Assembly: GCA_964034945.1 (NCBI GenBank)
Contig: OZ035962.1
Location: 110,735,034-110,799,033 of the forward strand
Source: Chrysopilus asiliformis
Lineage: Eukaryota; Arthropoda; Insecta; Diptera; Rhagionidae
DNA: 64,000 nt
Reading direction: 5' to 3'
Positions 1-10,361 of this stretch are shown here, piece after piece (the stretch's first letter is position 1; each line of letters starts with the position of its first letter). The translations under genes were made by a program, and so were the position numbers. Under the pieces are notes generated by a model. It saw only the letters and a list, made by a program, of their open reading frames with translations, was not told where the DNA came from and did not search any database.

Positions 1-1664
1 AAAAATCTTGAGAACTTGAAAACTCTCAAATAGGGATTTTGGCGGATACGTCAAAACAATACTCAAGCGACGAAAATTTATTCTGCTAGTTCGGTTAATT
101 TGATACAAAAGCAAATTACTGTCCCATTATTCTTGCCAAAATCTATGGCCACAAAAACGTATTTTTTATTAAAACAATTTATTGCAAATATCGTATGTGG
201 CTATCCGATTTAAATTACTTGTAAATCTGTTGTAGGAAAAAAAATCGAAAGTGATTGAAATTTAATCGTCCGTAAATAGAAAAATGAAAATTTACAACTA
301 TGTATAAACATCTTGATGACAGTTTTCTAACAATACTCCATAACACATGAGACCCTTTTATAATACAATAACCTCGTTCGTAAGGACGAAATGGAACTAC
401 AGCAATTTACAATAAATGTGCGATCAGATTACTAATACTCATTGAATTCAATCGGCCCAGCCTCTCTTACCCTTCAACGCACACTGATATTTCTTGATAA
501 TTTAACACCTTCTAAAACTTTGTACTCATATGTTGCCACTCTGTTACTCATCAAACAGTTGCTACGCTACAAACTTGGCAAAAGTGGCATTTGTTCTGCA
601 TGATGTTAAGAGGAACATTCCCATATACATAGTATACGTTGCCAAGTAAGTATACGAGCATATGTAGTCGGTATGATGATGATAAAATAGGGAACTTGGC
701 TACTGCTAATCAAGTTTTCCTGTTCATCAAACACAATCAGCAATCACTTTGTCCTTAATTCATTTTAATCAATTATTTCCAGTTAGCGTCACTTTTAGTC
801 CTAAAGTTGACTTTATGGCTAAGGATCACATTTGTCAGAAAACGATAGCAGCAGGGATACAAGATATGTACAGACACAGACAACACGTTATGAGAACTCA
901 ATGACAGTCCAGGGTGTTACCCGTGCTGACACTAAAGTCTTTGTTTTTCCAATCGATTTTAAAAGAAAACATCCCTTCTGATTAGCTATGGCGTGGCATT
1001 AATGGTTTTCTTAATCAATTCTATGGATGTTTAAGAGGAAGGATGAAAATATTGATTACCCTTTCTAGAATTTCTACTGAAATCAAAAGAAAAATGCGTT
1101 TAAGAAATTCGCATTTCAAAAAATTTGAAGAAAAAACCCTTCTTCTATTTGTACAAAGTATCCAAAAGATAATAAATTATTATTATTTTTATTTATTATT
1201 AAGGCTGTGTGCGAATCCATGAAATTTAAACAGAACTGAATTATCATCTGCCATAATTTGGCGGTTGAACAAAATTTTGACATTTATACTCACGACGCCG
1301 AACGTCAGAACTCCATTCTGAGAAAAGCCTGCGTAAATTTTGACACTTGAAAGACGATCATGGAAAACAAAGCAAACAAATACGTTAAAAGTGAGTTTTA
1401 TAAATTTATAAATATCCGCACAGCAAAAAAAAAAATGTTTTTCATCACTGTCAAAATTTGGTTTCTATTTTATGTCTCGATTAGACATAAATTGTGATTT
1501 TTTCATAACCTGCCATTTAAATGACACTTGCAGGCATAGTTTTTCCTAGAATATTTGCCCAAGATATCAAAAAAGTTCTGATAAATGCTCTCCCCACGAA
1601 CATTTCAATGGCGGGCCATGAAAAAAAAATCAATTTATATCTAATCGAGATAAGGTTTTACCAA
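1..1664. other. Unassigned AT-rich DNA
   Basis: No coding exon, RNA gene or repeat with clear ends was recognised. The stretch has short A/T runs and a TATT-rich patch near 1180-1200. It looks like intergenic or intronic sequence. Confidence 0.5.
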
Positions 1665-1686
1665 TCCTATAATATAATACGAGGAA

Positions 1687-1727
<41 letters not shown>

Positions 1728-2530
1728 GCACAAACGATCTCGAAAACCCGCCTAACGATTTTCACGAAACTTGGTGGTTACAGATTTTCGGGGACAAGGA
1801 ATCGATCTAGATAGGTCTCACCTCTGAGAAAATTCCCCTCGATACCCCTCGCCTGGTGTCTTCGAATTGGTTGGTCCGATCTTAACACGTTGGCTGCCAT
1901 GTTGCACGTTTTCGTGCGACACCCAAATGTTACCCTGAGGCCGCGTCGCACATTTTCGTGCGACGTGGCCCCACAGGATGTTTTATGTTCTCCCAGGCCA
2001 TGTCGCACTAAAACGTGCGACACAAAAAAACCGTTATAACTGCAAAATTAGGACCAATAATAAAGTCGTGAGTAGTCAAAAATGATTTTTAGCACAAAGA
2101 AACAAAAAATAACAAAAAAAAGTTGGCCTTAGGTGACCAAAATCGTGAAAAGACGTTGGCACTGCACGATCAAAATCCTGAAAAGGCTTTGGCAGCCAAC
2201 GTGTTAATGAAAGTTTACAGTATCACTAAGGGGGCTAAGAGCTTTCGATTTTTCCACTACAAACCTGACTTTTCCCTCCCCTCGATACCCCTCACCTGGT
2301 GTCTCAAAACAACGTTTCAAAAATCGGTGGCAGCGATTACTCAATAGCCACTCAACCGATTTCTATGAAATTTTGTTATCGCGCGTTAGTTTTAGTTCTA
2401 GCTTTCTAGGTCGGGAATTTAAAAACTCTGGAAAAGCTCTGTAAAGATAATGTGAACTTAGTTTTTCCCCAAAAATCAGCAAAAGTAGAATTTTGAGGTC
2501 GCCGAGCATGGCTCGGTCTTCCTGGTACTG
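1665..2530 (+). mobile_element. Helitron-like nonautonomous element, family E copy 1
   Basis: The 5' end reads TCCTATAATATAATACGAGG directly after an A, followed by a short TCTG run. The same 5' end, also preceded by A, occurs in reverse at 38984, and the two copies stay similar for about 530 bp once the insert at 1886-2203 is removed. Insertion after A with a TC start is Helitron-like. The 3' end is set only by where similarity to the second copy stops, so it is approximate. No transposase or Rep coding is present. Confidence 0.55.
1886..2203. mobile_element. piggyBac-type MITE (TTAA target), copy 1
   Basis: The 318-bp insert is bounded by inverted repeats CACGTTGGCTGCCA and TGGCAGCCAACGTG, with TTAA at 1882-1885 and again at 2204-2207. 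The related element at 38.4-39.0 kb has a single TTAA at the same point, which is a direct empty-site comparison. TTAA duplication is the hallmark of the piggyBac superfamily. Inside lie three short hairpins with stems of the type GTCGCAC/GTGCGAC. No transposase is encoded. Confidence 0.8.
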
Positions 2531-4271
2531 GATATTAACCACCGTTTTCGTTCTGTCAAAATTTCGCAGATACGCACACAGCTTAAATATAGGTGTATCT
2601 AAATTTAGAAAACTTTTGGGGACAAAAAACATTCGTAGCGGTAATAAATTACTTGGTTTTCCAGTAGTCAAATTTGGACTAAGAAGTGTTTAAATTGAGA
2701 TTTCGTAAGAATTTTCTCCTTTAAGACAACTAAATCAATTCGGAACCATGCATAGAAGTTGTAACATTTATAAGGCATTGAAATCTTTCAACAGCAGATG
2801 TCTTCATAACAGTCTTATCGGATCCAGTAATGCAAATTTGGGAACTTTGTGTGTTTCGGAAACGCGGACGTAGGCATCAGCTTCAGGAAGTTGGTTAAAA
2901 GTCCTTTAAGGACAAAGAGTGCTGTAGGAAAGGAGTGGAAGGAGGAAGGGGGGGAAGGGGTAAGAAGATTTAACCTACTTTTCATAATATTTTGTTTTGT
3001 TCCTAAAAATCTTTGAACTTCACAAAATTTCCCAACTGTCGGTCATGTTCAAAAACTCAGATTTCAGGAGACCCGAAAAATTTTAAAATTTAAGTCTAAT
3101 AAAAAATCTCTAAAAAAATGACTATTTTGAATCCTCTAATATTCAAATGAATGATAATTTAATTGTTGTCACCCACTAAGTAGAACCTGAAAGAGCTTGG
3201 CCAAAATACTTGCCTTCTTTAAGCCAATAGAAGTTCAAATTTTCTTCTCGCCATTCTCCTTCGATTTCAATCAACTGAACAGTTAAGCGGAAAAGTGAAT
3301 TGCGAAAAACAGAAACCAGGAAAGTAAAAAAGAATTAAAAATAAATCTTTATTCTAAGTTGAATATCTCAATATATTCTTAGACGCTTGACAGAATCCAA
3401 CGTAATTCAATTCACTTCACTATACTTGATGTTATAATCTGTGACGTAAATAAAACACTTGTCACAACCGTGAATTCAATTGTTTTATCGTTTTAGAAAC
3501 CAAACGGAGCCACTTCACCACATCTAAAGCAGAAACACAAAGAGCTAGAATGTAGGAAGGATATTCGAGACGTATGTGTACAGACCAATAAAAAAAATGT
3601 CGTTTTATCCTTGGAAATAAAAAAAGCACACATTCACCAAGGAAGCCAGCAGCCTCAAGTATGCTTCACAGTAAATATTCGTGAAATTTTGAGTATTTTC
3701 GGAAGTCTGCGCAGATACGTCTTTAAATATCCTTTTTCAAAGTTTGTCTTATCACCATGCGGTTTTTAAAGTCACAGAAGCTACAAGACATCGACCAGGA
3801 AGCGATTCAGCTAAAATCCACTTGACAAGAGAAAAAAAACAGACGATCCACTTGACAAGAGAAAAAAAACAGGCGGTCGAAATGGGGTTAAAGAAGTTTT
3901 TTTTTCCATTTGGAATTTGTGATACAAGCCGTCCATATTTGCAAACGGGAAAATTTGAATAAAGCATTAGAGCGAGCTTGTATCCCCTTTTTCGTGGAAT
4001 CAAGGAATGCACGAGTTATCCCTGAATCTACTAATGCAGGCATAGATGACAGAACCAAGCCACCCACAAAAAAACGCTCAACGCTTCAAGGAGGAAATGA
4101 CGAAGGATTCTGAAAAACTTGTCTTTCCACAGCCAAGATGTTGCGAGGACTTTCTTTATTTCTTCGTTGTCAGTATTTCGAATAGTTGTTCATTGATCAG
4201 CGAAGCGAAGAAAGAAAAATATATTTTGTTCTCGCGTTTCATCATCGAATTTTCTTTTTAACTTGAACAAT
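2531..4271. other. Unassigned DNA with one small direct duplication
   Basis: No gene recognised. At about 3816-3875 a unit beginning ATCCACTTGACAAGAG and ending in an A run is repeated twice in tandem (about 30 bp each). A G-rich patch lies near 2940-2970. The rest is AT-rich and featureless. Confidence 0.5.
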
Positions 4272-4997
4272 TTTACTCTCTTCTGCGTAGCTATAGAAGG
4301 GAAATATTGAGGGTATTCACAATCCTCTTTTAATTTTCGGTATTCGGTGTTTTCGGTAATATTAAAAGACTGAAAATATTCTGCTGTGAACATCCCACAG
4401 CGCAGATTTGAGAACAGCGCTTTTATTGGATACATGACCAAATCATGAACTGCGAATTTGATTGTCACATACCTTTAAATCCATGTTTGATGTATTCTTT
4501 TGAATTTCTATTGTGGCAACGACTATCAAAATTGAAAAAAATTGCATCTGTCCGATGAGATTAACAAAAAAACAGCGAGAAAATTTGACAACTAAAAATA
4601 TTACTAGCGCCACTCGCGGTTGATTCTTGATACCGAATAACCGGGCCGGAAAACACGACTCAAGGCATGTCTACAATTACCGAAACCGGTAATTCATTTT
4701 TACATGAACCAAGTTACCGTCTCGGTAAAAATCTGTTAAATTTGACTGAATTACCGAGCGGTAAATTTACCCGCAATTTAAAAGAGGACTGTGAATACCC
4801 TGATTGTATTTATGACAGTGGCCGACTCGAGAACGGGGGCAGGTAAAAACTTTCTGATCAATACGAAATCCGTGTCAGGAAAAATGATGAAGATATCCGT
4901 GCATCTGTCTGTCGGTCTGTCTGATGCACGTATCTGAAATAACTCGAGAATGCATTGAACTAGAGCATTAAGCTTTGAAATTTTATATTTATTCAAG
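4272..4997 (+). mobile_element. HINE-C copy (DINE-1-like), split by another element
   Basis: Sequence resembling the family 5' block (TCTGCGTAGCTATAG, then ATTGTATTTATGAC and a GACTCGAGAACGGG block) is interrupted at 4309-4802 and then continues into GATATCCGTGCATCTGTCTG, a short TCTG core, and an AACTCGAGAATGC block ending in TTGAAATTTT. That order (5' block, GTCT core, GAGCTAGnGACTTGAAATTT-like block) is the DINE-1/HINE arrangement. The 3' limit is approximate. Confidence 0.55.
4309..4802. mobile_element. Terminal-inverted-repeat element nested in HINE-C
   Basis: The ends are GAGGGTATTCACAATCCTC and its near complement GAGGACTGTGAATACCCTG. ATT flanks both sides (4306-4308 and 4803-4805), and joining the flanks restores the HINE-C sequence seen uninterrupted at 8.2 kb. 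The 494-bp insert carries ACCGGTAA/TTACCG motifs near its right half and no transposase. The superfamily is not assigned; a 3-bp TSD would fit PIF/Harbinger or similar. Confidence 0.6.
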
Positions 4998-5210
4998 TGC
5001 GCCGCAGGCAACTTTTTTAAAGAAAATGCGTTTGAGGCAGAAATTTTCGAGGAAATTGCGCCACAGGCGAAAATTTTTAGTTTTCGATATCAACTGTTTT
5101 ACTGATTAAGAAATTACAACACTGGATTGTATATTTCCGGAACAAAAATTTAGTCACCGGGACGGCGAGTTGAAAGACTGTCCCGGCCATTCCCGGAAAT
5201 ATGGTCACAC
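4985..5210. mobile_element. Partial GGGTGAC-type element (family V)
   Basis: The segment holds the recurring 12-bp core TGCGCCGCAGGC at 4998 and a variant at 5057, with a weaker unit between them at a spacing of about 30 bp. It ends in a CCGGGAC-rich block and AATATGGTCACACC. The same combination appears at 37.7-38.2 and 56.4-57.4 kb. The left end is missing or undefined. Confidence 0.4.
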
Positions 5211-5531
5211 CAGTAATACATATGTGATCTGAAAAGAGCTAACACTCTAAAAGTTCATTGAATTCTAGTTATAAAACAATTTGGCATGGGAATTTGATTT
5301 TTTTATTTCTTCAAAATTTTGACATACACTGGAAAAGTAGTGGGCAGGAGGGTGCGGGGATTACATCGGGAAGGAATCGAAATTATTTTTGTGAGAGAAA
5401 TTCGCTTGACGGATTTATTGCTCAACTACGAAAAGCAGATGAAAATCACTTTAACAGTTCAGAGACTGACAGAGTAGGTGGTTAAAATAAAAATAAGGGC
5501 GGAGATTGAACTGTCGCATAGACCAACCAAA

Positions 5532-5576
5532 TCATACTCATACTAATATATAAAAATGAGTTGGTGTCTGTCTGTA

Positions 5577-5607
<31 letters not shown>

Positions 5608-5891
5608 TCCTCTTTCACGCAAAAACGGCTGAACCGATTGACTTGAAATTTAGCATAAGTGTTTGTGGTAGTTCTGGTTCCAACATAGGCATACGGAAAA
5701 GTAGCGCGAGGGGTGGGGAGAGTAAGGGGAGGGGGTAAATTGATTTTGAAACTTAGCTCTTCGTCTATGTTACCCTTTCGCGGGGAAACCACCGAGCCGA
5801 TTGGCCTGAAGTTTAGTAGCTCCAGAAAGACCATCGAAAAAAAAACAAATTTGAAAAAACTTAACCCGGCAACGACGGGTATGCAAGCTAG
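5532..5891 (+). mobile_element. Helitron-like nonautonomous element, family D copy 1
   Basis: It starts TCATACTCATACTAATATA after an A, has a (TCTG)n core, and ends in GGGTATGCAAGCTAG followed by T. A short CCCG/CGGG hairpin sits just upstream of the CTAG. The A-TC...CTAG-T boundary is the Helitron signature and recurs in the copies at 14.2 and 24.0 kb. Open frames across the TCTG run are low-complexity artefacts. Confidence 0.7.
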
Positions 5892-6337
5892 TATTTAATA
5901 TAGTTTAAGTCTAAGCTGAGTGTACTACTTTTTCTCGTAAAATTTCAAAAATCCAAAGAAAGAAACGACTTGATTTTCAAAAAAAAATGGCGATAAAATT
6001 TGCTAAACATGTTCTATAAAAACATGTTGAAAATTTATACAACAGAATCAATATTACATATTCCACGTTTTGTTACGTGCAAAGAAACCACTCAGTAATA
6101 TCAGTTTATTTGTGTATAAAGTGCATAACGCTTTTAGAATTTTAAAATGCGAAAACCTTTCCTTATTGTCAATTGACATTATAGAATTTTGTATGTCGTA
6201 TACTGGAAAAATATTGATGAATTTATCAAAATATTTTGGATTCAAGTGAATTAATTCTGTCAGACTACTTGAAAAAATCTGCCAAAACTGCTATTAAATA
6301 ATTAATATGGAGATGGAAATCAATAAAAAAATATCAG
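5892..6337. other. Unassigned AT-rich DNA
   Basis: No gene or bounded repeat was recognised here. Confidence 0.5.
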
Positions 6338-7251
6338 TTGTGGTCAACACAAAACTTTCTTCTACAAAATCTACGACCCTGCGCAATTTACGCTAGAGCC
6401 CTGTCGCGTTGTCAACCTAAGACGACCTCCCAATAAATTCTTGGTGTATTCAAAAATATCAAAAATGTACAAAATTTGAGATAACTTGAGAACGGTAAAA
6501 GATATCAATTTACGGTAAATGGCAAAAATGTAGAAAATGTTAACGTCTTTAATTATTCTTTTAACTGATTTGTCGAAAAACCGTTAGTTTGCAAATTATT
6601 CGCAAAAATATGATTTTTTACATATTAATGAAAATATCTCAATAACGGTAAAAGATAACGGATAACGGTAAAAGACAAAATTGTGCAGAATGCCATTCTC
6701 ATTAATTCACTTCATACATTCAGTCAGCAAAAACCCGTTAGTTTTCGAGATAATCGCAAAAAACTGTTTTTTTGGAAATAACGGTTTATCTCGATAACAG
6801 GTTGAGATATCGAGTTATAGTTAAAGACAAAAGTGTGGGAAATTTTATTTTCTCCAAGTTTTGTCATACTTAAGGCCACTAAAAAACGCGTAGTTTGGGA
6901 GTAAATCGAGAAAAACGAAATTGCGATTTTTGAAAAACCGCCATTTTGGATACTTCCGGTTAACGGATTTCCACCAAAAGTTGATAGGATTGTCCCATTT
7001 CAGGACCCAACATGCCTATAAAATTTCATGGCGCTAGCTCTATTAGTTTTTGAGAAATCTTGTACACAGACTGACAGACAGACTGACAGACAGACTGACA
7101 GACAGACTGACAGACTGACAGACAGAAAGACATTTTTTAAATATGACTCCAATCGACTCAGGAGTGATCGGGAAATGTTTTTTAGGCAAAATTAAGAGGT
7201 CGAAATTTTTCATGAATACAATACTTTATTATACTCCGTAGAAGAAAGTAA
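6338..7251 (-). mobile_element. HINE-C copy (DINE-1-like), near full length
   Basis: Read on the minus strand it runs from ACTTTCTTCTAC, through ATTGTATTCATG and a GACTCCTGAGTCGATTGG block, a (TCTG/TCAG)n core at 7074-7130, and several blocks about energy-of-A/T composition with repeated AACGGTAAAAGATA motifs, to a 3' end with GAAGAAAGTTTTG. The 5' and 3' ACTTTCTTCTAC motifs are inverted relative to each other, as HINE subterminal repeats are. Homologous to 43.4-44.4 and 49.5-51.2 kb. Confidence 0.6.
7074..7130. repeat. (CAGA/CTGA)n microsatellite core of HINE-C
   Basis: About 14 tetranucleotide-based units alternating GACAGACT and GACAGACA. This is the internal microsatellite typical of DINE-1-like elements. 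Confidence 0.8.
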
Positions 7252-8173
7252 AAAACACGTTTGCTTATATGCAATTGAATCGCGTATTCGTATGACTACG
7301 AAAAGGCGTTGTCGCCCAATCGAGCAATAAAATATCAATAAATTATTAATATTCAATGGTCATACATTTGACCAGGCCAAACGCAGGCGAACCCATTTCA
7401 CCCCTCCACCCCCAACATCGAACTCGCCTGATATACCGCAATCCCTTCGCACTGCTTGTTTGGGAACCCGGAATGAATTAAAGAGGAAAACGTAACGAAA
7501 TCCTCAAGTGTCTACGTTACGATGTGATGTTGTGGTCCCCAGGTGGAGAACAATGCCACCATAAATATCCAATTGAGTATTTCAATAGAGTTCGTGCCCA
7601 TATTACCTTTTTGTCGTTTAATAGTATTTACCTGTTCTGTGTTTCGAGGGTATATGCTGCTATACGGTACACTTACCTTGGTTTGGTATAGAAATGTACT
7701 ACTGGAGCTCACTTCTCTTTCACAACTTCACGTATTCATGTCACGGAAATGTGGAAAATTTCTTTCATTTTGATTTCTTTATACAGAACTAAAGGGAAAA
7801 AATAAACACATTTTTATATAGAGATGTACGCCAAGGCGAATAAAAAAAATTCATATTGGGTGTATATTCGGAATATAGAAACCTTTCTTAGCCATTGTTG
7901 TTATTCTATACATTTTTCCAAGTTTCTTTTCGAACGGATTTGTAAGAAGTCTATGACTATTTTTTTGTTGTTGTTGTAAGGGTTGTCATCCCCAGAGGTA
8001 ACTTCTCTCACAAGCGATTGCTTTTAAGGTGGCGATGACTTGCGTGCGTTATGGTAACAGCCAACAAGGACTTCGTCCTCTTTTGATTAGAAAAACAACA
8101 CAATCATATTAAACCACATTCAATCTAAACAAATTTCCCAAAATGTTATCTTAAAGTTGGCTTCTTGTGTTTT
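7252..8173. other. Unassigned DNA
   Basis: No gene recognised. The stretch contains a short TTG repeat near 7962-7980 and otherwise mixed AT-rich sequence. Confidence 0.5.
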
Positions 8174-8302
8174 GACTTGCGTCTGCTATAGAGGGAAAGT
8201 ATTGTATTCATGACGAAGACCGATTCGAGAACAAGAGCAGATAGAAACTTTCTGATCAGTAGAAATTCGTTTCAGCCAAAATTATGAGGATGTCCCCGAG
8301 CA

Positions 8303-8341
<39 letters not shown>

Positions 8342-8460
8342 GGCTATCTGTCGGTATGTCCGTAGTACTAGTACGTATCTTAAATAACTGGAGAACGCGG
8401 TGATCTAGCGACTTGAAATTTTTTATTAGTGAGTTTTGCAAAAATCGTACTTTTATTGCA
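8174..8460 (+). mobile_element. HINE-C 5' portion
   Basis: It runs from CTGCTATAGAGGGAAAG through ATTGTATTCATGACGAAGAC, a GATGTCC block and a (TCTG)n core (8302-8341), to an ACTTGAAATTTTTTATTAG block. It is the uninterrupted reference for the insert at 4309-4802. It ends where the Harbinger-type pair begins. Confidence 0.65.
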
Positions 8461-8471
8461 AGGCATACTAA

Positions 8472-8971
8472 TGGTTCAACCACAATGATAGCGGCAGCGG
8501 CAGCGGCACCATGATAGCGGCATGCCTCTGTAAAAATTGAAACATCAAAACTTTTTTAATTCGTCCGCTACTTTGCTCCATTTATTTTCCTTTATGTCTG
8601 TCGTTTTGTATTGAGGATGGGCCAAATCGTAGAGCACTGGATTTCCGTTTACGACCTCTTTTAATTTTTCCTCCGTTGTCGGCATCTTGCGAAATCAAAA
8701 CGTCAAAAATCTGCATAGAATGTGGCGCCGAATGTGGTGGTTGTCACAAAACAACGAAGAAAAATCGTCATAGAATGTGGCGCCGAATGTGGTGGTTTTC
8801 ATAAAACATTTTCGGCGGCAGCGGCAAGCTTGACTTTGTTTCAAACTCGGCGGCGACGAAAAAAGTGCGCTGCCGTTGCCGCTGTATTGTAGCAGCTCTC
8901 GTTGCGCTACGTTAGTGCAAAAAAAATGCCGCCCGCCGCTGCCGCTTGCCGCCTTCACTGTGGTTGAACCA
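8472..8971 (-). mobile_element. PIF/Harbinger-type nonautonomous element, copy 1
   Basis: The ends TGGTTCAACCACA and TGTGGTTGAACCA are inverted repeats, flanked by TAA at 8469-8471 and 8972-8974 (the 3-bp TWA target of PIF/Harbinger). The GC-rich subterminal regions are full of GCGGCAGCGG. A roughly 60-bp block with GTGGCGCCGAATGTGGTGG is present twice in tandem. On the minus strand it encodes a 46-residue MADF fragment (8545-8685). No DDE transposase is present. Confidence 0.75.
8545..8685 (-). pseudogene. MADF-domain N-terminal fragment (Harbinger accessory gene remnant)
   Basis: An intact 46-codon frame begins MPTTEEKLKEVV and contains NPVLYDLAHPQYK, then KWSKVADELKKF and a TGA stop. The pattern L..V..NP.LYD..HP.YK.....W..VA.EL is that of the MADF (Myb/SANT-like, Adf-1) DNA-binding domain, which covers about 80-90 residues. 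Only the first half is left. Known biology: PIF/Harbinger transposons carry a second gene for a Myb/SANT/MADF-like DNA-binding protein beside the transposase. Inference: this is the 5' end of that gene retained in a deleted element. The conserved tryptophan is present in this copy. Confidence 0.65.
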
Positions 8972-8974
8972 TAA

Positions 8975-9541
8975 TAGGTCAACCACAATGAAGGCGGCAA
9001 GCGGCAGCGGCGACGGCGGGCGGCATGGCGCCGCCACACATACCGCCGAACCAGCTACAATGATAGCGGCAGCGGAACCATGATAGCGGCATGCCTCTGA
9101 CAAAATTGAAACATCAAAACTTATTTAATTCGTCCGCTACTTCACTCCATTTATTTTCCTTGATTTTATATCCTTATATTGAGGATGGGCCAAATCGTAG
9201 AGCATTGGATTTCCTTTCACGAACTCGATTAATTTTTTCTCCGTTGTCGGCATCTTGGGAAATCAAAACGTCAAAAAAACTGCATAGAATGTGGCGCCGA
9301 ATGTGGTGGTTGTCACTAAACAACGAAGAAAAATCGTCATAGAATGTGGCGCCGAATGTGGTGGTTTTCAGAAAACATTTTGGGCGGCGGCGGCAAGTTT
9401 GACTTTGATTCAAACTCGGCGGCGACGGAAAAAGTGCGCTGCCGTTGCCGCTGTATTGTAGCAGCTCTAGTTGCGCTACGTAAGTGCAAAAAAAAATGCC
9501 GCCCGCCGCTGCCGCTTGCCGCCCCAATTGTGGTTGAACCA
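8975..9541 (-). mobile_element. PIF/Harbinger-type nonautonomous element, copy 2 (abutting copy 1)
   Basis: It starts TAGGTCAACCACA immediately after the TAA that closes copy 1 and ends TGTGGTTGAACCA before TTA (9542-9544). The two copies therefore share one 3-bp target. The interior matches copy 1, including the doubled GTGGCGCCGAATGTGGTGG block and the MADF fragment. GC-rich subterminal repeats surround it. Confidence 0.75.
9114..9253 (-). pseudogene. Frameshifted MADF-domain fragment
   Basis: This is the counterpart of the frame in copy 1 (MPTTEKKLIEFV, then NPMLYDLAHPQYK). It is one base shorter (140 against 141), so the frame shifts after the HPQYK motif and the C-terminal half of the fragment is lost. 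It still recognises as MADF up to the break. Confidence 0.6.
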
Positions 9542-9544
9542 TTA

Positions 9545-10220
9545 GGCTTCCATTTCTGGTGGATTTTTTTTATCAGCAAAATTTGTTCTAGGTTTTTTAT
9601 CTTTATTTACCTAATCTTTGGTAATATTGAAAAAAAATGTACTGTAAAATAAAAAAAAACCCCCACTAAAAGAATTGTTTAAAAAATAAAAAAAACCTCG
9701 AAATAAAAAATCGATAAAATTATGTAATCAAATCTAGAATTGGTGTGCGTGCGTCAGGAAAGCCTATTTGTCATTGGATTTATATAGCAAGGCTCCAGCG
9801 CACAGCAATTTTTTTACAACGTGTTTTGAGATTTACATTTTTTTTTTGTTTTCGAAAACGCAATCAAAATCGGTTCAGTGGATCAAAAGATACACGGAGA
9901 GGGGGTTTAAAGATAGAGGGAACGGGGGTTTTATTAACTAAAACTTAACTTCATTATATCCAACTACGTGCCAACACCTGATCCAATATCGGTTAAGTAA
10001 ATCAAAAGTTATGACGGAAGGACACACAAACCACAAATTCTTACCCCAAGGGCATATAGCTTCTCAGTTCCGTCGGGGATAAAAAATTTTGTGCGTTGTC
10101 CGCCATTTTGTTTATCCCAAGATACGAAAAACGAATTTATGATCGTTTTCTAAGACCTTTCATCCTTGTGTGAGGTCTTAATCACACAAAGGTTAATCAA
10201 AACAGTCGCCATTTATTGTA
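9545..10220. other. Unassigned DNA
   Basis: No gene seen. Near 9960-10070 is a segment of the kind found in Helitron/HINE repeats (CAATATCGGTTAAGTAAATC and GTTCCGTCGGGGATAAAA), but without clear ends. Confidence 0.4.
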
Positions 10221-10361
10221 CAGTAGAATCCCGATAATTCGTATTTCAAAGGACCAGCAAATTCATACGAATTAGCGGGATATACGAATTATCGGGGTAC
10301 GAATTATCGGGATTTTTTTCAAGGGACCAGCAAATTCATACGAATTATCGGGATTCTAGTG
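10221..10361. mobile_element. pogo/Tigger-type MITE with TA duplication
   Basis: The 141-bp element has ends CAGTAGAATCCCGATAATTC and CGGGATTCTAGTG, flanked by TA at 10219-10220 and 10362-10363. TA target plus a CAGT-start, GATAATTCG-rich TIR is typical of pogo/Tigger MITEs. The inner ACGAATTATCGGG motif is repeated. Confidence 0.75.

Noticed and set aside
8695..9103. Alanine/proline-rich frames in the Harbinger elements
   Set aside because: Shadows of the GC-rich subterminal GCGGCAGCGG repeats; the MADF fragment on the other part of the element is the only supported coding remnant.
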